Below, piece after piece: positions 27,501 to 35,892 of a stretch of DNA of 64,000 nucleotides. The notes beneath the pieces are model-generated. The model was not told the DNA's origin and ran no database searches. It saw only the letters and a list, made by a program, of their open reading frames with translations. Numbering within the stretch: position 1 is the stretch's first letter; every line of letters starts with the position of its first letter. Both the position numbers and the translations under genes were made by a program. The stretch is from Kordia periserrulae (GTDB lineage: Bacteria > Bacteroidota > Bacteroidia > Flavobacteriales > Flavobacteriaceae). The DNA is taken from assembly GCF_003054265.1 (NCBI RefSeq), contig NZ_QBKT01000006.1:186001-250000 (forward strand), written 5' to 3'.

Positions 27501-27810
27501 AGTCTATATTTTCTCCTTTTTCAATTTCAACCGTAATGGTTCCGCTGTTTTCACGAGAAGTTGAGGTCACACGGTCAATTCCTTTCAATCCTTTTAAATT
27601 ATCTTCAATCTGAAGTACAATTCCTTCTTCAATTTCTTGTGGAGACGCTCCAGGATAGGTAATGTTGATATTAATTATTTTAGAATCGACCAGCGGGAAA
27701 AAGGACGACTTTAAAGACATAATTCCCAAAGTACCAAAAGCAAAAAAGGCAATGATAAACACATTGACAGCTACGTGATAGCGAATAAAATAGGCGATTA
27801 GTTTTCTCAT
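24499..27810 (-). CDS. RND efflux transporter permease subunit (AcrB/HAE1-like)
   Basis: This 1103-aa inner-membrane pump has the RND duplication: a helix at the N-terminus, two large periplasmic loops and two six-helix bundles. The proton-relay Asp pair is in GILVDDGIVIAENI (TM4), and the matching second-half motif is GIMVNDGLVLIGKFN. The TM11-12 region precedes an acidic cytoplasmic tail of about 60 residues. It exports drugs, lipids or other small amphiphiles using the proton gradient. The adaptor gene ends 3 bp upstream and TolC follows with an overlap, so the pump is complete. The substrate is unknown. Confidence 0.95.
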   Translation of the reverse strand: MRKLIAYFIRYHVAVNVFIIAFFAFGTLGIMSLKSSFFPLVDSKIININITYPGASPQEIEEGIVLQIEDNLKGLKGIDRVTSTSRENSGTITVEIEKGENIDFMLLEVKNAVDRVPSFPTGMEPLIVAKQEAVRETISFAVSGDNIPLATLKQIGRAIENDLRGIDGISQVNISGYPAEEIEIAVNENSLLAYNLTFTDVAQAVSTANILVTGGNIKTDVEEYLIRANNRSYYGDELSNIPVKALPNGTTVRLKDVAIIRDRFSETPNASYFNQKLSVNISITSTNNEDLIGSADKVKEYIEEYNQKYDNVRLDVVRDLSITLNQRTDLLVENAVIGMLLVLVFLSIFLNTRLAFWVAFGLPISFLGMFIFAGQFDVTINVLSLFGMIIVIGILVDDGIVIAENIYQHYEKGKSPIKAAIDGTMEVIPPVVSAIVTTLLAFSLFLFLDSRIGEFFSEVSVIVILTLVISLIEALIILPAHLAHSKALRKQEKEENPSKIKQFFSKMRAINTFGDRIMSFLRDKLYAPTLRFVLRAKLFSLGVFIALLVLTFGAIGGGIIGVTIFPRIASDRVSVELDMPNGTNEKITDSIISMIEEKSFLVNEYFSEKYLKGTDKKLFENTILNIKSSSSAELIINMLPGEERPDAINSQLVANKLRDTVGPVIGTERLIFGSGGNFGGSPVSVALLGNNIEELKAAKKELKDVLEKNPLLKDIEDNDPAGIKEIRLQLKESAYLLGLDLRTVMSQVRAGFFGAQAQRFQRGQDEIKVWVRYDRSNRASINDLDDMRIVTPTGERVTLKDIATYTIQRGEVAINHLEGQREIRISADLKNPSESATDILDDIRNNTIPELQSKYPTISASFEGQNREATKLNNSLAKAGIPILILIYIAIAFTFRSYSQPILLILLIPFSLTAVAWGHWLLNFPVNVLSLLGIIALIGIMVNDGLVLIGKFNSNLKEGMKFDLALTEAGKSRFRAIFLTSLTTIAGLAPLLLEKSRQAQFLKPMAISISFGIGYATILTLLVLPLFLAFSNNIKRQLKWLAFGGTVTKEEVERAIKEQKEGAELLEHDEDEALGNGAIDIDAVEAAETSENTSQHQNQADES

Positions 27811-27813
27811 GTC

Positions 27814-28980
27814 CTATTTTTTAGTGTTTAATGAATCTTTTGCAGAAGTCTCTTTTTTGTCTTCTTTATCCTCTGTTCCAAAAGCTTTTACCGCCATTCC
27901 TGCATACGCTCCAGGAACAGGCTTGGAAAGAATAATGGTACCATCAGGAATGTTTTTCAACACGACTTTTTTGTCTGAAAAATACACGGGCTTAACGTCG
28001 ATAAGGTCTAAGATACTGTCTCTAACTACAAAAATCTCCTCACTTTCCAATAATAAGTTTCGACTGATTTCAATGGCGTTTTCTTCGTTTTTTGCATTCA
28101 GTTGTGCTTCCAAATACATGCCTTCTTTAAGTCTATTATCTTTTACTTCAATATAGGCTGTAATGGTTTGTGTGGTAGGATCAATACTTCCGTTGACACG
28201 AGAAACGGTTCCTGAGAATGCTTCTGTATTTTCAAGATTGTTCAGCGTTACTTTTTCGCCTACTTTTAGTAGTGTAGCATAGGTTTTGCTGAGCGCGACT
28301 TCCATTTCGTAGACAGAATCGTCAATAAATTCTCCTAATTTTTGTCCATTTCGAACCAGCGAACCTTCTGTGACCAATGCTTCCGTCAAAATACCTGAAA
28401 ACGGCGCTTGAATGGTATATTTTACCAAACGCTGTTCTTGATTTTTAACATTGTAATAGCTAGAAACAATACCACGACCTGTAATGAAGTATTTTTCTTT
28501 TTCGGTAGTCATTTCTGGTAATGTTGGTATCGTTTTGTTAATATCAAAACGGTTTAAATAATTTTGCCATTTTGGATATATTTCTGGAAAATCCAATCGT
28601 AAATCGGGCATAATTGCAGCAATGGAATTGTACAAATTACTTTTGGCAGCTTGTACACTAGCGCGGTATTCGGCAGCATCAATACGAATTAGAGTTTCTC
28701 CTTGACGGTATTTTTGTCCAGGTCTGAAAAGTTTGTTGCTTCCTCTAAAAATGCCTTGTACTTCTGCGTACAATTCTACGCGTCTTTTGGCGACTAAATT
28801 TCCATTGGCGGGAACCACAATTGGAATTGTTGTGTTGGTAATAGTGTCTGTGTAGACGGTTTTTACAACTTTTTTAGGAACAGGTTTAGGTCGTTTTTTG
28901 TCGGCAATCAATTTTTGAGCATACAAAAATGCGCCAACTATAAATAACAATCCTACTATCGAAAGGATTACTTTTCGCAT
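27814..28980 (-). CDS. RND efflux periplasmic adaptor (membrane fusion protein)
   Basis: The product is 388 aa from ATG 28980 (MRKVILSIVGLLFIVGAFLY, signal/anchor). An upstream in-frame start at 29013 lies at the predicted -7 box and is excluded on that ground. It shows the adaptor layout: lipoyl halves (NLVAKRRVELYAEVQG and YTIQAPFSGILTEALVTEGS) around a helical hairpin, then beta-barrel and membrane-proximal domains. It bridges the RND pump to TolC. It is the first gene of the efflux operon. No adjacent regulator gene is seen. Confidence 0.93.
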   Translation of the reverse strand: MRKVILSIVGLLFIVGAFLYAQKLIADKKRPKPVPKKVVKTVYTDTITNTTIPIVVPANGNLVAKRRVELYAEVQGIFRGSNKLFRPGQKYRQGETLIRIDAAEYRASVQAAKSNLYNSIAAIMPDLRLDFPEIYPKWQNYLNRFDINKTIPTLPEMTTEKEKYFITGRGIVSSYYNVKNQEQRLVKYTIQAPFSGILTEALVTEGSLVRNGQKLGEFIDDSVYEMEVALSKTYATLLKVGEKVTLNNLENTEAFSGTVSRVNGSIDPTTQTITAYIEVKDNRLKEGMYLEAQLNAKNEENAIEISRNLLLESEEIFVVRDSILDLIDVKPVYFSDKKVVLKNIPDGTIILSKPVPGAYAGMAVKAFGTEDKEDKKETSAKDSLNTKK

Positions 28981-29286
28981 CTGATGGGAATATTTTAGAT
29001 GGTTAGACTGCAAATTTATCTATAACTTATGTCTAACTTTCTTAAAAAAAACTTAATTAATGAAAAAACAAATACAAAATGTATTTTTGTCAGCAAAACA
29101 GTTGAAAAATGGGGAAAGATTTTTATATTTCGTTCATGGAAAAATCCTAAATTAAGAAAATTACGTATATGAAATTGAAGAAAAAGACGCTTTCGACGAA
29201 ATTTTATGTTATTTCATGGATAAATTTGCAATGATATAACATAAAATGTTTTGTCAAACCCCATAATTTTATACTTTTACACCGTT
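28981..29286. promoter_or_regulatory. Divergent region: efflux operon and PID-CTERM mini-gene
   Basis: Minus strand: TAAATTTG (plus coordinates 29011-29018) fits the -7 box of the efflux operon, about 30 bp from the adaptor ATG. Plus strand: TTG (29251-29253) is followed 18 bp later by TACTTTTA (29272-29279), which fits the mini-gene promoter. Between them is an imperfect inverted repeat, ACAAATACA/TGTATTTTTGT, at about 29069-29092. I see no gene here. Confidence 0.5.
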
Positions 29287-29481
29287 ATGGCAAAATTAAA
29301 CCTAAAGTCCCTGTTGTGTTTTGTTATACTAGCAGTTGCTTTTGTGACAGTAACACACGCCCAAATCGTACCGCCGCCGCCAGGACCACCACCACCACCG
29401 GGTTTCCCGATTGATGCAGGTCTTGTAGGTGTACTAGCTGCTGGAGTTTTGTATGGTATACGGAAAAAGTTGAAAAATTAA
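29287..29481 (+). CDS. PID-CTERM-like sorting-signal mini-protein
   Basis: This 64-aa protein starts at ATG 29287, just after the predicted promoter, so its leader is very short. It has a signal peptide (about 1-26, ending THA), a proline run (PPPPGPPPPPG), the PIDAG motif, a hydrophobic stretch (GLVGVLAAGVLYGI) and a basic end (RKKLKN). This tripartite C-terminus is the PID-CTERM-like sorting pattern of Bacteroidota. There is almost no other domain, so the mature protein would be little more than a Pro-rich linker. Its stop abuts the convergent ribE stop with zero spacing. The function is unknown. Confidence 0.7.
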   Translation: MAKLNLKSLLCFVILAVAFVTVTHAQIVPPPPGPPPPPGFPIDAGLVGVLAAGVLYGIRKKLKN

Positions 29482-30078
29482 CTACTTCGTCAGCCCCTGA
29501 AGTCTTGCAACATATTTCCCTATAACATCAAATTCCAAATTTACAATGGAGCCAACTTTCAAATATTGAAAAGTCGTATGGCTATACGTATATGGAATGA
29601 TAGCTACTGAAAACGTATTTCTTCCCGAATTTACTACTGTCAAACTTGTACCATTTACGGTAATAGAGCCTTTTTCAATGGTAATGTTATTTAGTGAAGC
29701 ATCATATTCAAACGAATAATACCAACTGCCATCGCTTTCTTCTACAGAAGTACACGTTGCAATTTGGTCTACATGTCCTTGAACAATATGTCCGTCTAAA
29801 CGATCGCCGAGTTTCATAGCACGTTCCAAATTGACACGATTACCTACTTGCCAAGTTCCTAAATTCGTTTTTTCAAGTGTTTCTTGAATGGCGGTTACGA
29901 TGTATGTGTTTTCATCGAGATTTCTATCGACAACAGTCAAGCAAACTCCGTTGTGTGCTACGCTTTGGTCAATCTTCAATTCGTGCGTCAAACTGCTTTG
30001 AACCGTTATGTGTAGGTTTTCTTTTTCGCGTTCTAATTGTGTAATGATACCTAATTCTTCAATAATCCCTGTAAACAT
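29482..30078 (-). CDS. ribE: Riboflavin synthase (alpha subunit)
   Basis: This 198-aa protein has two tandem lumazine-binding repeats. The first starts MFTGIIEELG and contains SVAHNGVCLTVV. The second contains HIVQGHVDQIA and GSITVNGTSLTVV. It dismutates two 6,7-dimethyl-8-ribityllumazine molecules to riboflavin in the cytoplasm, as a trimer. Other rib genes are not nearby. It is divergent from pdxA (59 bp between starts) and ends directly against the PID-CTERM mini-gene with no terminator visible between them. Confidence 0.97.
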   Translation of the reverse strand: MFTGIIEELGIITQLEREKENLHITVQSSLTHELKIDQSVAHNGVCLTVVDRNLDENTYIVTAIQETLEKTNLGTWQVGNRVNLERAMKLGDRLDGHIVQGHVDQIATCTSVEESDGSWYYSFEYDASLNNITIEKGSITVNGTSLTVVNSGRNTFSVAIIPYTYSHTTFQYLKVGSIVNLEFDVIGKYVARLQGLTK

Positions 30079-30137
30079 CGTATTAATTTCGTTAAATTTG
30101 CAGGTAAAATTAAGAAATAAAAGTCTGAATCACATAC

Positions 30138-31184
30138 ATGAAGAAAGAGGAAAAAATAAAAGTAGGGATTTCGGTTGGTGACTTAAACGGTATTGGAACA
30201 GAAGTTATTTTAAAGACCTTTCAAGACAATAGGATGCTCGAATTGTGTACGCCTGTTATTTTTGGCTCTACAAAAATTCTATCATTTCAAAAAAAGCAGT
30301 TCAACATACAAGCCAATTTTCATGGTGTTTCAAGTGCTGAAAACGCGCAGCATGGAAAAATAAATGTCGTAAATATTACCAAAGACCCAATTACGATTGA
30401 ATATGGAAAGCCCACAGAAGAAGCTGGGAAGTTTGCAATAGAATCGTTTGTAGAAGCTACGAAGGCTTTAAAGGAAGGCACGATTGATATTTTGGTCACA
30501 GCTCCTATCAATAAACACAATGTACAGTCGGAAGAGTTTACCTTTCCTGGACATACCGATTATTTAGGGCAAACCTTAGAAGGTGATAGTTTAATGTTGA
30601 TGGTAAGCAATACGCTTCGTGTTGGGTTGTTAACCGATCATGTTGCGGTAAAAGATGTATCGGCAGCCATTACACCTGAATTGATTGAGAAGAAGGTAAA
30701 CGTTATCTACAAAACACTACAACAGGATTTCGGCATCAGCAAACCAAAAATTGCCGTGTTAGGCATTAATCCACATGTAGGAGACAACGGTGTCATTGGT
30801 ATAGAAGACGATGAGGTGTTAAAACCAACCTTAGAAAAAATAAAAAAAGAAGGAAAGTTGGTATTTGGGCCGTATGCGGCTGATAGTTTCTTTGCATCGA
30901 GCAATTATAAAAACTTTGATGCTATTTTGGCAGCCTATCACGACCAAGGGTTGATTCCGTTTAAAACATTGTCGTTTGGGCAAGGTGTTAACTTTACGGC
31001 AGGACTCAATAGAGTGCGTACATCGCCCGATCATGGAACAGCATACGAAATTGCTGGAAAAAATCAAGCAGATCACAATTCGTTCAAAGAAGCAGTATTC
31101 ACTGGAATACAGATTTTTAGAAGTCGAAAACTGTATAAAAAACTCGCTAAAAACCCTTTAAAAAAGCAGCCAAGCAAGATATAA
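30138..31184 (+). CDS. pdxA: 4-hydroxythreonine-4-phosphate dehydrogenase
   Basis: This 348-aa protein oxidises 4-phosphohydroxy-threonine with NAD in the DXP-dependent pyridoxal-phosphate pathway. Family motifs are ISVGDLNGIGTEV, TAPINKHNVQ, FPGHTDYLG (metal His), AVLGINPHVGDNG, AAYHDQGLIPFKTL (metal His) and TSPDHGTAYEIAG. A TAAATTTG box at 30093-30100 lies about 40 bp upstream of the ATG. It precedes the DUF177-rpmF pair. Confidence 0.97.
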   Translation: MKKEEKIKVGISVGDLNGIGTEVILKTFQDNRMLELCTPVIFGSTKILSFQKKQFNIQANFHGVSSAENAQHGKINVVNITKDPITIEYGKPTEEAGKFAIESFVEATKALKEGTIDILVTAPINKHNVQSEEFTFPGHTDYLGQTLEGDSLMLMVSNTLRVGLLTDHVAVKDVSAAITPELIEKKVNVIYKTLQQDFGISKPKIAVLGINPHVGDNGVIGIEDDEVLKPTLEKIKKEGKLVFGPYAADSFFASSNYKNFDAILAAYHDQGLIPFKTLSFGQGVNFTAGLNRVRTSPDHGTAYEIAGKNQADHNSFKEAVFTGIQIFRSRKLYKKLAKNPLKKQPSKI

Positions 31185-31227
31185 ACAAAAAAATGTTGAC
31201 AACTTTACGTTGCTATAAAAAAATTTA

Positions 31228-31235
31228 TATCTTTG
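31228..31235 (+). promoter_or_regulatory. Predicted -7 box (TATCTTTG) of DUF177-rpmF
   Basis: TATCTTTG is followed by an ATG cluster at 31250-31262. It implies that the ATG at 31193 lies upstream of the transcript start and is not used. Confidence 0.55.
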
Positions 31236-31258
31236 CACGCTCGAAACTGATGTTTAAG

Positions 31259-31798
31259 ATGATGGTACTAAAGGACTTTACAATTCCTTTTATAGGATTA
31301 AAAGAAGGAAAACACCAGTTTGATTATCAAATTGATAATACGTTCTTTGAACTTTTTGATTTTGATGAATTTAATAATGCCGCTGTAGGTGTTGTATTAG
31401 ACTTTCACAAAAAAACTACCATGCTAGAGCTTTCATTCAAAGCTACAGGTACGGTAAATGTAAATTGTGATGTAACGAATGAACCTTACGAGCAGCCTAT
31501 TGAAGGAAACCTAAACTTAATTGTAAAGTTTGGACATGAATACAACGATGAAAATGAAGAAATTTTGATTGTTCCTCATGGCGAATATGAAATTAACGTT
31601 GCGCAGTACATCTATGAAATGATTGTGTTGGCAGTTCCTTCCAAACGAATTCATCCTGGTATTGCAGATGGCACATTGCAATCTGAAATACTCGAAAAGC
31701 TAGAAGAATTACAACCTGGTACAGAAAAAAAAGAAACTGAAGAGGATATTGATCCTCGTTGGAATACATTAAAAAAACTATTAACGGATAATAAATAA
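31259..31798 (+). CDS. DUF177 (YceD-family) protein
   Basis: The product is about 179 aa. In-frame ATGs at 31250, 31259 and 31262 are all possible. The conserved sequence begins at VLKDFTIPFIGLKEGKHQFDY. It has the YceD/DUF177 pattern with a single Cys in VNVNCDVTNEPYEQPIEG and the DPRW..LKKLL motif at the end. YceD-family proteins are linked to 23S rRNA and ribosome metabolism and are classically encoded before rpmF, as here (8-bp gap). Confidence 0.9.
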   Translation: MMVLKDFTIPFIGLKEGKHQFDYQIDNTFFELFDFDEFNNAAVGVVLDFHKKTTMLELSFKATGTVNVNCDVTNEPYEQPIEGNLNLIVKFGHEYNDENEEILIVPHGEYEINVAQYIYEMIVLAVPSKRIHPGIADGTLQSEILEKLEELQPGTEKKETEEDIDPRWNTLKKLLTDNK

Positions 31799-31806
31799 TA
31801 TAGAAA

Positions 31807-32007
31807 ATGGCACATCCTAAGAGAAAAATCTCGAAAACAAGAAGAGATAAGAGAAGAACTCACTATAAAGCTACTGCTCCTCAAATTGCTACGTGCCCAA
31901 CGACTGGTGAAGCACACTTATACCACAGAGCACACTGGCACGAAGGTAAATTGTATTACAGAGGAAAAGTATTGATTGACAATACAACAGAAGAAAACTT
32001 AGCATAA
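31807..32007 (+). CDS. rpmF: 50S ribosomal protein L32
   Basis: This 66-aa basic protein starts [20 protein letters not shown], the canonical L32 N-terminus, then [15 protein letters not shown]. Only one Cys of the four in zinc-type L32 is present, so this is the zinc-free C- form. It is co-transcribed with DUF177 upstream and followed by a clear terminator. Confidence 0.98.
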   Translation: MAHPKRKISKTRRDKRRTHYKATAPQIATCPTTGEAHLYHRAHWHEGKLYYRGKVLIDNTTEENLA

Positions 32008-32031
32008 CACACACATGTTTCGTCATAAAAG

Positions 32032-32055
32032 CTCTCACTTTCGTGAGAGTTTTTT
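32032..32055 (+). terminator. Intrinsic terminator after rpmF
   Basis: The stem CTCTCAC (32032-32038) pairs with GTGAGAG (32043-32049), followed by T6. Confidence 0.85.
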
Positions 32056-32181
32056 ATTTGCTCGTTTTTTTGTTAAAATTGTAAAAACGACATATTTTGC
32101 CGTGATTATCGGAGAATTTTAGTAATTTCGTTTAATTTTTAATGAATTTTTGTTAAAAATCAACAAAACCAACGTTAAGGT

Positions 32182-33180
32182 ATGACCAAAATTACAGCAG
32201 CAATAACCGCTGTAGGAGCCTATGTTCCTGATTATGTATTGACCAACAAGATACTTGAAACAATGGTTGATACAAATGACGAGTGGATTACGACTCGAAC
32301 AGGTATCAAAGAACGCAGAATTCTTAAAAAAGAAGGCGCGGGATCTTCATATATGGCAATCAAAGCCGCACAAGACCTTATAGCAAAGAAAAACCTAGAT
32401 CCAAAAGAAATAGACATGGTCATTGTAGCCACTGCTACGCCAGACATGCCTGTTGCTTCTACTGCTGTATACACAGCTACTGAAATTGGTGCTACCAATG
32501 CGTTTGCGTTCGATTTGCAAGCAGCGTGTTCTAGTTTTTTATACGGAATGTCTACGGCAGCTAGCTATGTGCAATCTGGACGCTATAAAAAAGTATTGTT
32601 AATTGGTTCTGATAAGATGTCTTCTATTATTGATTATGAAGACAGAGCTACGTGTATCATTTTTGGTGATGGCGCAGGCGCTGTTTTATTTGAACCCAAT
32701 GAAGAAGGACTAGGATTGCAAGATGAATACTTACGAAGTGACGGTATTGGTCGTGAATTCCTAAAAATTGATGCTGGTGGCTCTATATTGCCAGCTTCTG
32801 AAGAAACTGTAAAAAACAAACAACATACCGTTTTTCAAGACGGAAAAACCGTTTTCAAATTCGCAGTATCCAATATGGCAGATGTGAGTGCCAAAATCAT
32901 GGAAGATAATAATCTGACGAATGAAGACGTACAATGGTTGGTTCCTCACCAAGCCAATAAACGTATCATTGATGCCACTGCAAGGCGTATGGGCGTAGAT
33001 GAAAGTAAAGTGATGATGAACATTCAACGCTACGGAAATACTACTTCTGGAACGTTGCCACTCTGTTTGCATGACTATGAAAAACAACTCAAAAAAGGAG
33101 ATAACCTCATATTTGCTGCATTTGGTGGCGGATTTACTTGGGGCGCTATTTACCTTAAATGGGCATATAATTCTAACTAG
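32182..33180 (+). CDS. fabH: Beta-ketoacyl-ACP synthase III
   Basis: This 332-aa enzyme starts fatty-acid elongation by condensing an acyl-CoA with malonyl-ACP. The catalytic triad is Cys116 ([10 protein letters not shown]), His256 (VPHQANKR) and Asn286 (RYGNTTSGT). Branched starter use is common in Bacteroidota but is not provable here. A TAATTTCG box about 50 bp upstream fits an own promoter. It is followed by accB (20-bp gap) and accC, forming a fatty-acid initiation operon. Confidence 0.97.
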   Translation: MTKITAAITAVGAYVPDYVLTNKILETMVDTNDEWITTRTGIKERRILKKEGAGSSYMAIKAAQDLIAKKNLDPKEIDMVIVATATPDMPVASTAVYTATEIGATNAFAFDLQAACSSFLYGMSTAASYVQSGRYKKVLLIGSDKMSSIIDYEDRATCIIFGDGAGAVLFEPNEEGLGLQDEYLRSDGIGREFLKIDAGGSILPASEETVKNKQHTVFQDGKTVFKFAVSNMADVSAKIMEDNNLTNEDVQWLVPHQANKRIIDATARRMGVDESKVMMNIQRYGNTTSGTLPLCLHDYEKQLKKGDNLIFAAFGGGFTWGAIYLKWAYNSN

Positions 33181-33200
33181 AAACGACTAAAACCTATCTC

Positions 33201-33695
33201 ATGGATTTAAAAGAAATTCAAAGCTTAATTAAATTCGTAGCCAAATCTGGAGCAAGTGAAGTAAAACTTGAAATGGAAGATGTAAAAATCACTATTAAAA
33301 CTGGAAGTGGCGATTATAAAGGCGAAACAACAACTGTAGTGCAACAAATTCCAATGGCTGGAATCCCTCAACAGCAAGCACAAGCACCTGCAGCACAACC
33401 TGCGGCGCCTGCAGCATCGGAAACTCCTGCACCAGCAGCAAACGACGACTCAAAATATATTACTATAAAATCACCAATTATTGGTACTTTTTACAGAAAA
33501 CCATCTCCAGACAAGCCTGCATTTGTTGAGGTTGGAGCTTCTATCTCTGAAGGAAGTGTATTATGTGTGATTGAAGCAATGAAACTTTTCAACGAAATTG
33601 AATCAGAAGTTTCAGGAAAAATCGTGAAAGTCTTAGTAGATGACGCTTCACCTGTAGAATTTGATCAACCATTATTCTTAGTTGATCCATCCTAA
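33201..33695 (+). CDS. accB: Acetyl-CoA carboxylase biotin carboxyl carrier protein
   Basis: This 164-aa protein has an N-terminal helical segment and an Ala/Pro-rich mobile linker (about 50-80). The C-terminal biotinyl domain begins [19 protein letters not shown] and has the biotin attachment Lys128 in EAMKLF. It carries carboxybiotin between biotin carboxylase and the carboxyltransferase. It is 88 bp upstream of accC. Confidence 0.97.
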   Translation: MDLKEIQSLIKFVAKSGASEVKLEMEDVKITIKTGSGDYKGETTTVVQQIPMAGIPQQQAQAPAAQPAAPAASETPAPAANDDSKYITIKSPIIGTFYRKPSPDKPAFVEVGASISEGSVLCVIEAMKLFNEIESEVSGKIVKVLVDDASPVEFDQPLFLVDPS

Positions 33696-33783
33696 GAAAT
33701 TTTAAATACTACTTGAAGTACACCACAAAATGTACCGCTCAAAAAGTTACAGATTTTAATTTCAAAATTTAAAATTTCAAAAG

Positions 33784-35133
33784 ATGTTTAAAAAAATATT
33801 AGTTGCCAATAGAGGTGAAATTGCTTTAAGAGTAATTAGAACCTGTAAAGAAATGGGAATCAAAACGGTTGCGGTTTATTCTACAGCCGATGTGGATAGC
33901 CTTCACGTACGTTTTGCAGACGAAGCCGTATGTATTGGTCCTGCACCAAGTACCGAATCGTACCTTAAAATGTCTAACATTATCGCAGCTGCAGAAATTA
34001 CCAATGCAGATGCCATTCACCCAGGATACGGATTCTTATCTGAAAACGCCAAATTCTCAAAAATTTGCGAAGAACACAATATCAAATTTATTGGAGCCAG
34101 TGAAGAAATGATTTCTAAAATGGGAGACAAAGCTACTGCAAAAGCAACCATGAAAGAAGCTGGCGTTCCGTGTGTCCCAGGAAGTGATGGAATCATTGCC
34201 AATTTTGAAGAATGTGAAAAATTAGCTTTAGAAGTTGGATACCCTGTCATGCTAAAAGCAACTGCTGGTGGTGGTGGAAAAGGAATGCGTGCGGTATGGA
34301 AACCAGAAGATTTAAAACCTGCATGGGATTCGGCGCGACAAGAATCAAAAGCTGCGTTTGGAAATGACGATATGTACATGGAAAAACTGATTGAAGAACC
34401 AAGACACATTGAAATTCAAGTGGTTGGTGATTCTACAGGAAAAGCATGTCACTTGTCTGAGCGTGATTGTTCAGTACAACGTCGTCACCAAAAATTAACC
34501 GAAGAAGTGCCTTCGCCATTCATGACAGACGATTTGCGTCAAAAAATGGGAGAAGCTGCGGTAAAAGCTGCAGAATATATCAGCTATGAAGGTGCCGGAA
34601 CGGTAGAATTCTTGGTGGATAAGCATCGAAACTTCTACTTCATGGAAATGAACACACGTATTCAGGTAGAGCATCCAATTACGGAGCAAGTAATTGATTT
34701 CGATTTGATTCGTGAGCAAATATTAGTAGCAGCAGGCGTGCCAATTTCGGGGAAAAACTATACGCCAAACTTGCATTCTATTGAATGTAGAATCAACGCG
34801 GAAGATCCATATAACAATTTTAGACCTTCTCCAGGAAGAATTACGGTATTACACGCGCCAGGCGGACACGGAGTTCGTTTAGATACGCATGTGTATGCTG
34901 GATATTCCATTCCACCAAACTACGATTCTATGATTGCGAAGTTAATCACCACAGCACAAACACGTGAAGAAGCGATTAACAAAATGAAGCGTGCGTTGGA
35001 TGAATTCGTAATTGAAGGTATCAAAACCACCATTCCATTCCACAGACAATTGATGGACCATCCTGATTATGTGGCTGGAAATTACACAACAAAATTCATG
35101 GAAGACTTTGAAATGCAACCAGAAGCAGAGTAA
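33784..35133 (+). CDS. accC: Acetyl-CoA carboxylase biotin carboxylase subunit
   Basis: This 449-aa ATP-grasp enzyme has [14 protein letters not shown] at the start, [10 protein letters not shown], the Gly-rich ATP loop [34 protein letters not shown] and [12 protein letters not shown]. It carboxylates the biotin on AccB. It is last in the fabH-accB-accC operon and is followed by a terminator. Confidence 0.98.
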   Translation: MFKKILVANRGEIALRVIRTCKEMGIKTVAVYSTADVDSLHVRFADEAVCIGPAPSTESYLKMSNIIAAAEITNADAIHPGYGFLSENAKFSKICEEHNIKFIGASEEMISKMGDKATAKATMKEAGVPCVPGSDGIIANFEECEKLALEVGYPVMLKATAGGGGKGMRAVWKPEDLKPAWDSARQESKAAFGNDDMYMEKLIEEPRHIEIQVVGDSTGKACHLSERDCSVQRRHQKLTEEVPSPFMTDDLRQKMGEAAVKAAEYISYEGAGTVEFLVDKHRNFYFMEMNTRIQVEHPITEQVIDFDLIREQILVAAGVPISGKNYTPNLHSIECRINAEDPYNNFRPSPGRITVLHAPGGHGVRLDTHVYAGYSIPPNYDSMIAKLITTAQTREEAINKMKRALDEFVIEGIKTTIPFHRQLMDHPDYVAGNYTTKFMEDFEMQPEAE

Positions 35134-35154
35134 ATCTCAATTTCAAAATAGATT

Positions 35155-35193
35155 AAAAAAGCTCCTCATGTACTTTACATGGGGAGTTTTTTT
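35155..35193 (+). terminator. Intrinsic terminator after accC
   Basis: The stem CTCCTCATGTA (35162-35172) pairs with TACATGGGGAG (35176-35186), with one G-U pair, and is followed by T7. Confidence 0.88.
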
Positions 35194-35285
35194 GCGTTAA
35201 CATCTAGCATAATTTTACCATTCTTTTCACACAAAAGCTTTTTTAAAAGCTTTATCTTGAAAAAGTTAATAATAACTATAATTGA

Positions 35286-35891
35286 ATGACTTCAAGAATT
35301 ACATCACTTTTCATCAACAAACAAGCGACGTTTATTTTTGTACTGTTTTTGTTTTTCTTTCCACTCAAAACACAATTTTTTAATACGCTTACTTATGTTT
35401 ATGATCAAGTTTTCATGGGCGGAATCGTTACAGAAATTTATACCTATAACTTTCTGGGTGAATTGATAGGTTGTAAAGAAATTAGCAAACTAAGAACGTA
35501 CGAAGAAGACGGACATTTTTTTCAAGTGATTGGTGCTTATTGGTTACGGTTAGTCGTTTCAGGACTTTTTTGGCTGATTTTATTCTTAAAAACCAGAAAA
35601 AGCAACATCTTCAAAACACAGTATTGGGTTTATGTGGTTATTTTTTGTTTCTATATAGCAAAAGAATTGGAGTATTTCGTAGTATCTTTACCTTATTTTC
35701 AGAGCGAATTTTTACTGTCATTCATTCCATTTTTTATCTTTTGCGGATTGGGAATCTACACTTTCTTTAAAATATTTGGCAAAAAAGAACGCTTACAAGT
35801 ACTTTTCATTGCTTTTCCCGCGAGTGTGTTGAGTTTATTTTTATGGTATGCGTATCTTGGTCCAAAATTACTGCCAATTAGTACGTCGTAA
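35286..35891 (+). CDS. Hypothetical multi-span integral membrane protein
   Basis: This 201-aa protein has about five membrane segments (roughly 14-30, 82-100, 110-130, 140-160 and 172-190) and a soluble stretch around residues 55-80 (CKEISKLRTYEEDGHFFQ). I recognise no family. It lies 1 bp upstream of the FAD oxidoreductase start at 35893, so the two are almost certainly co-expressed. Confidence 0.75.
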   Translation: MTSRITSLFINKQATFIFVLFLFFFPLKTQFFNTLTYVYDQVFMGGIVTEIYTYNFLGELIGCKEISKLRTYEEDGHFFQVIGAYWLRLVVSGLFWLILFLKTRKSNIFKTQYWVYVVIFCFYIAKELEYFVVSLPYFQSEFLLSFIPFFIFCGLGIYTFFKIFGKKERLQVLFIAFPASVLSLFLWYAYLGPKLLPISTS

Positions 35892-35892
35892 T

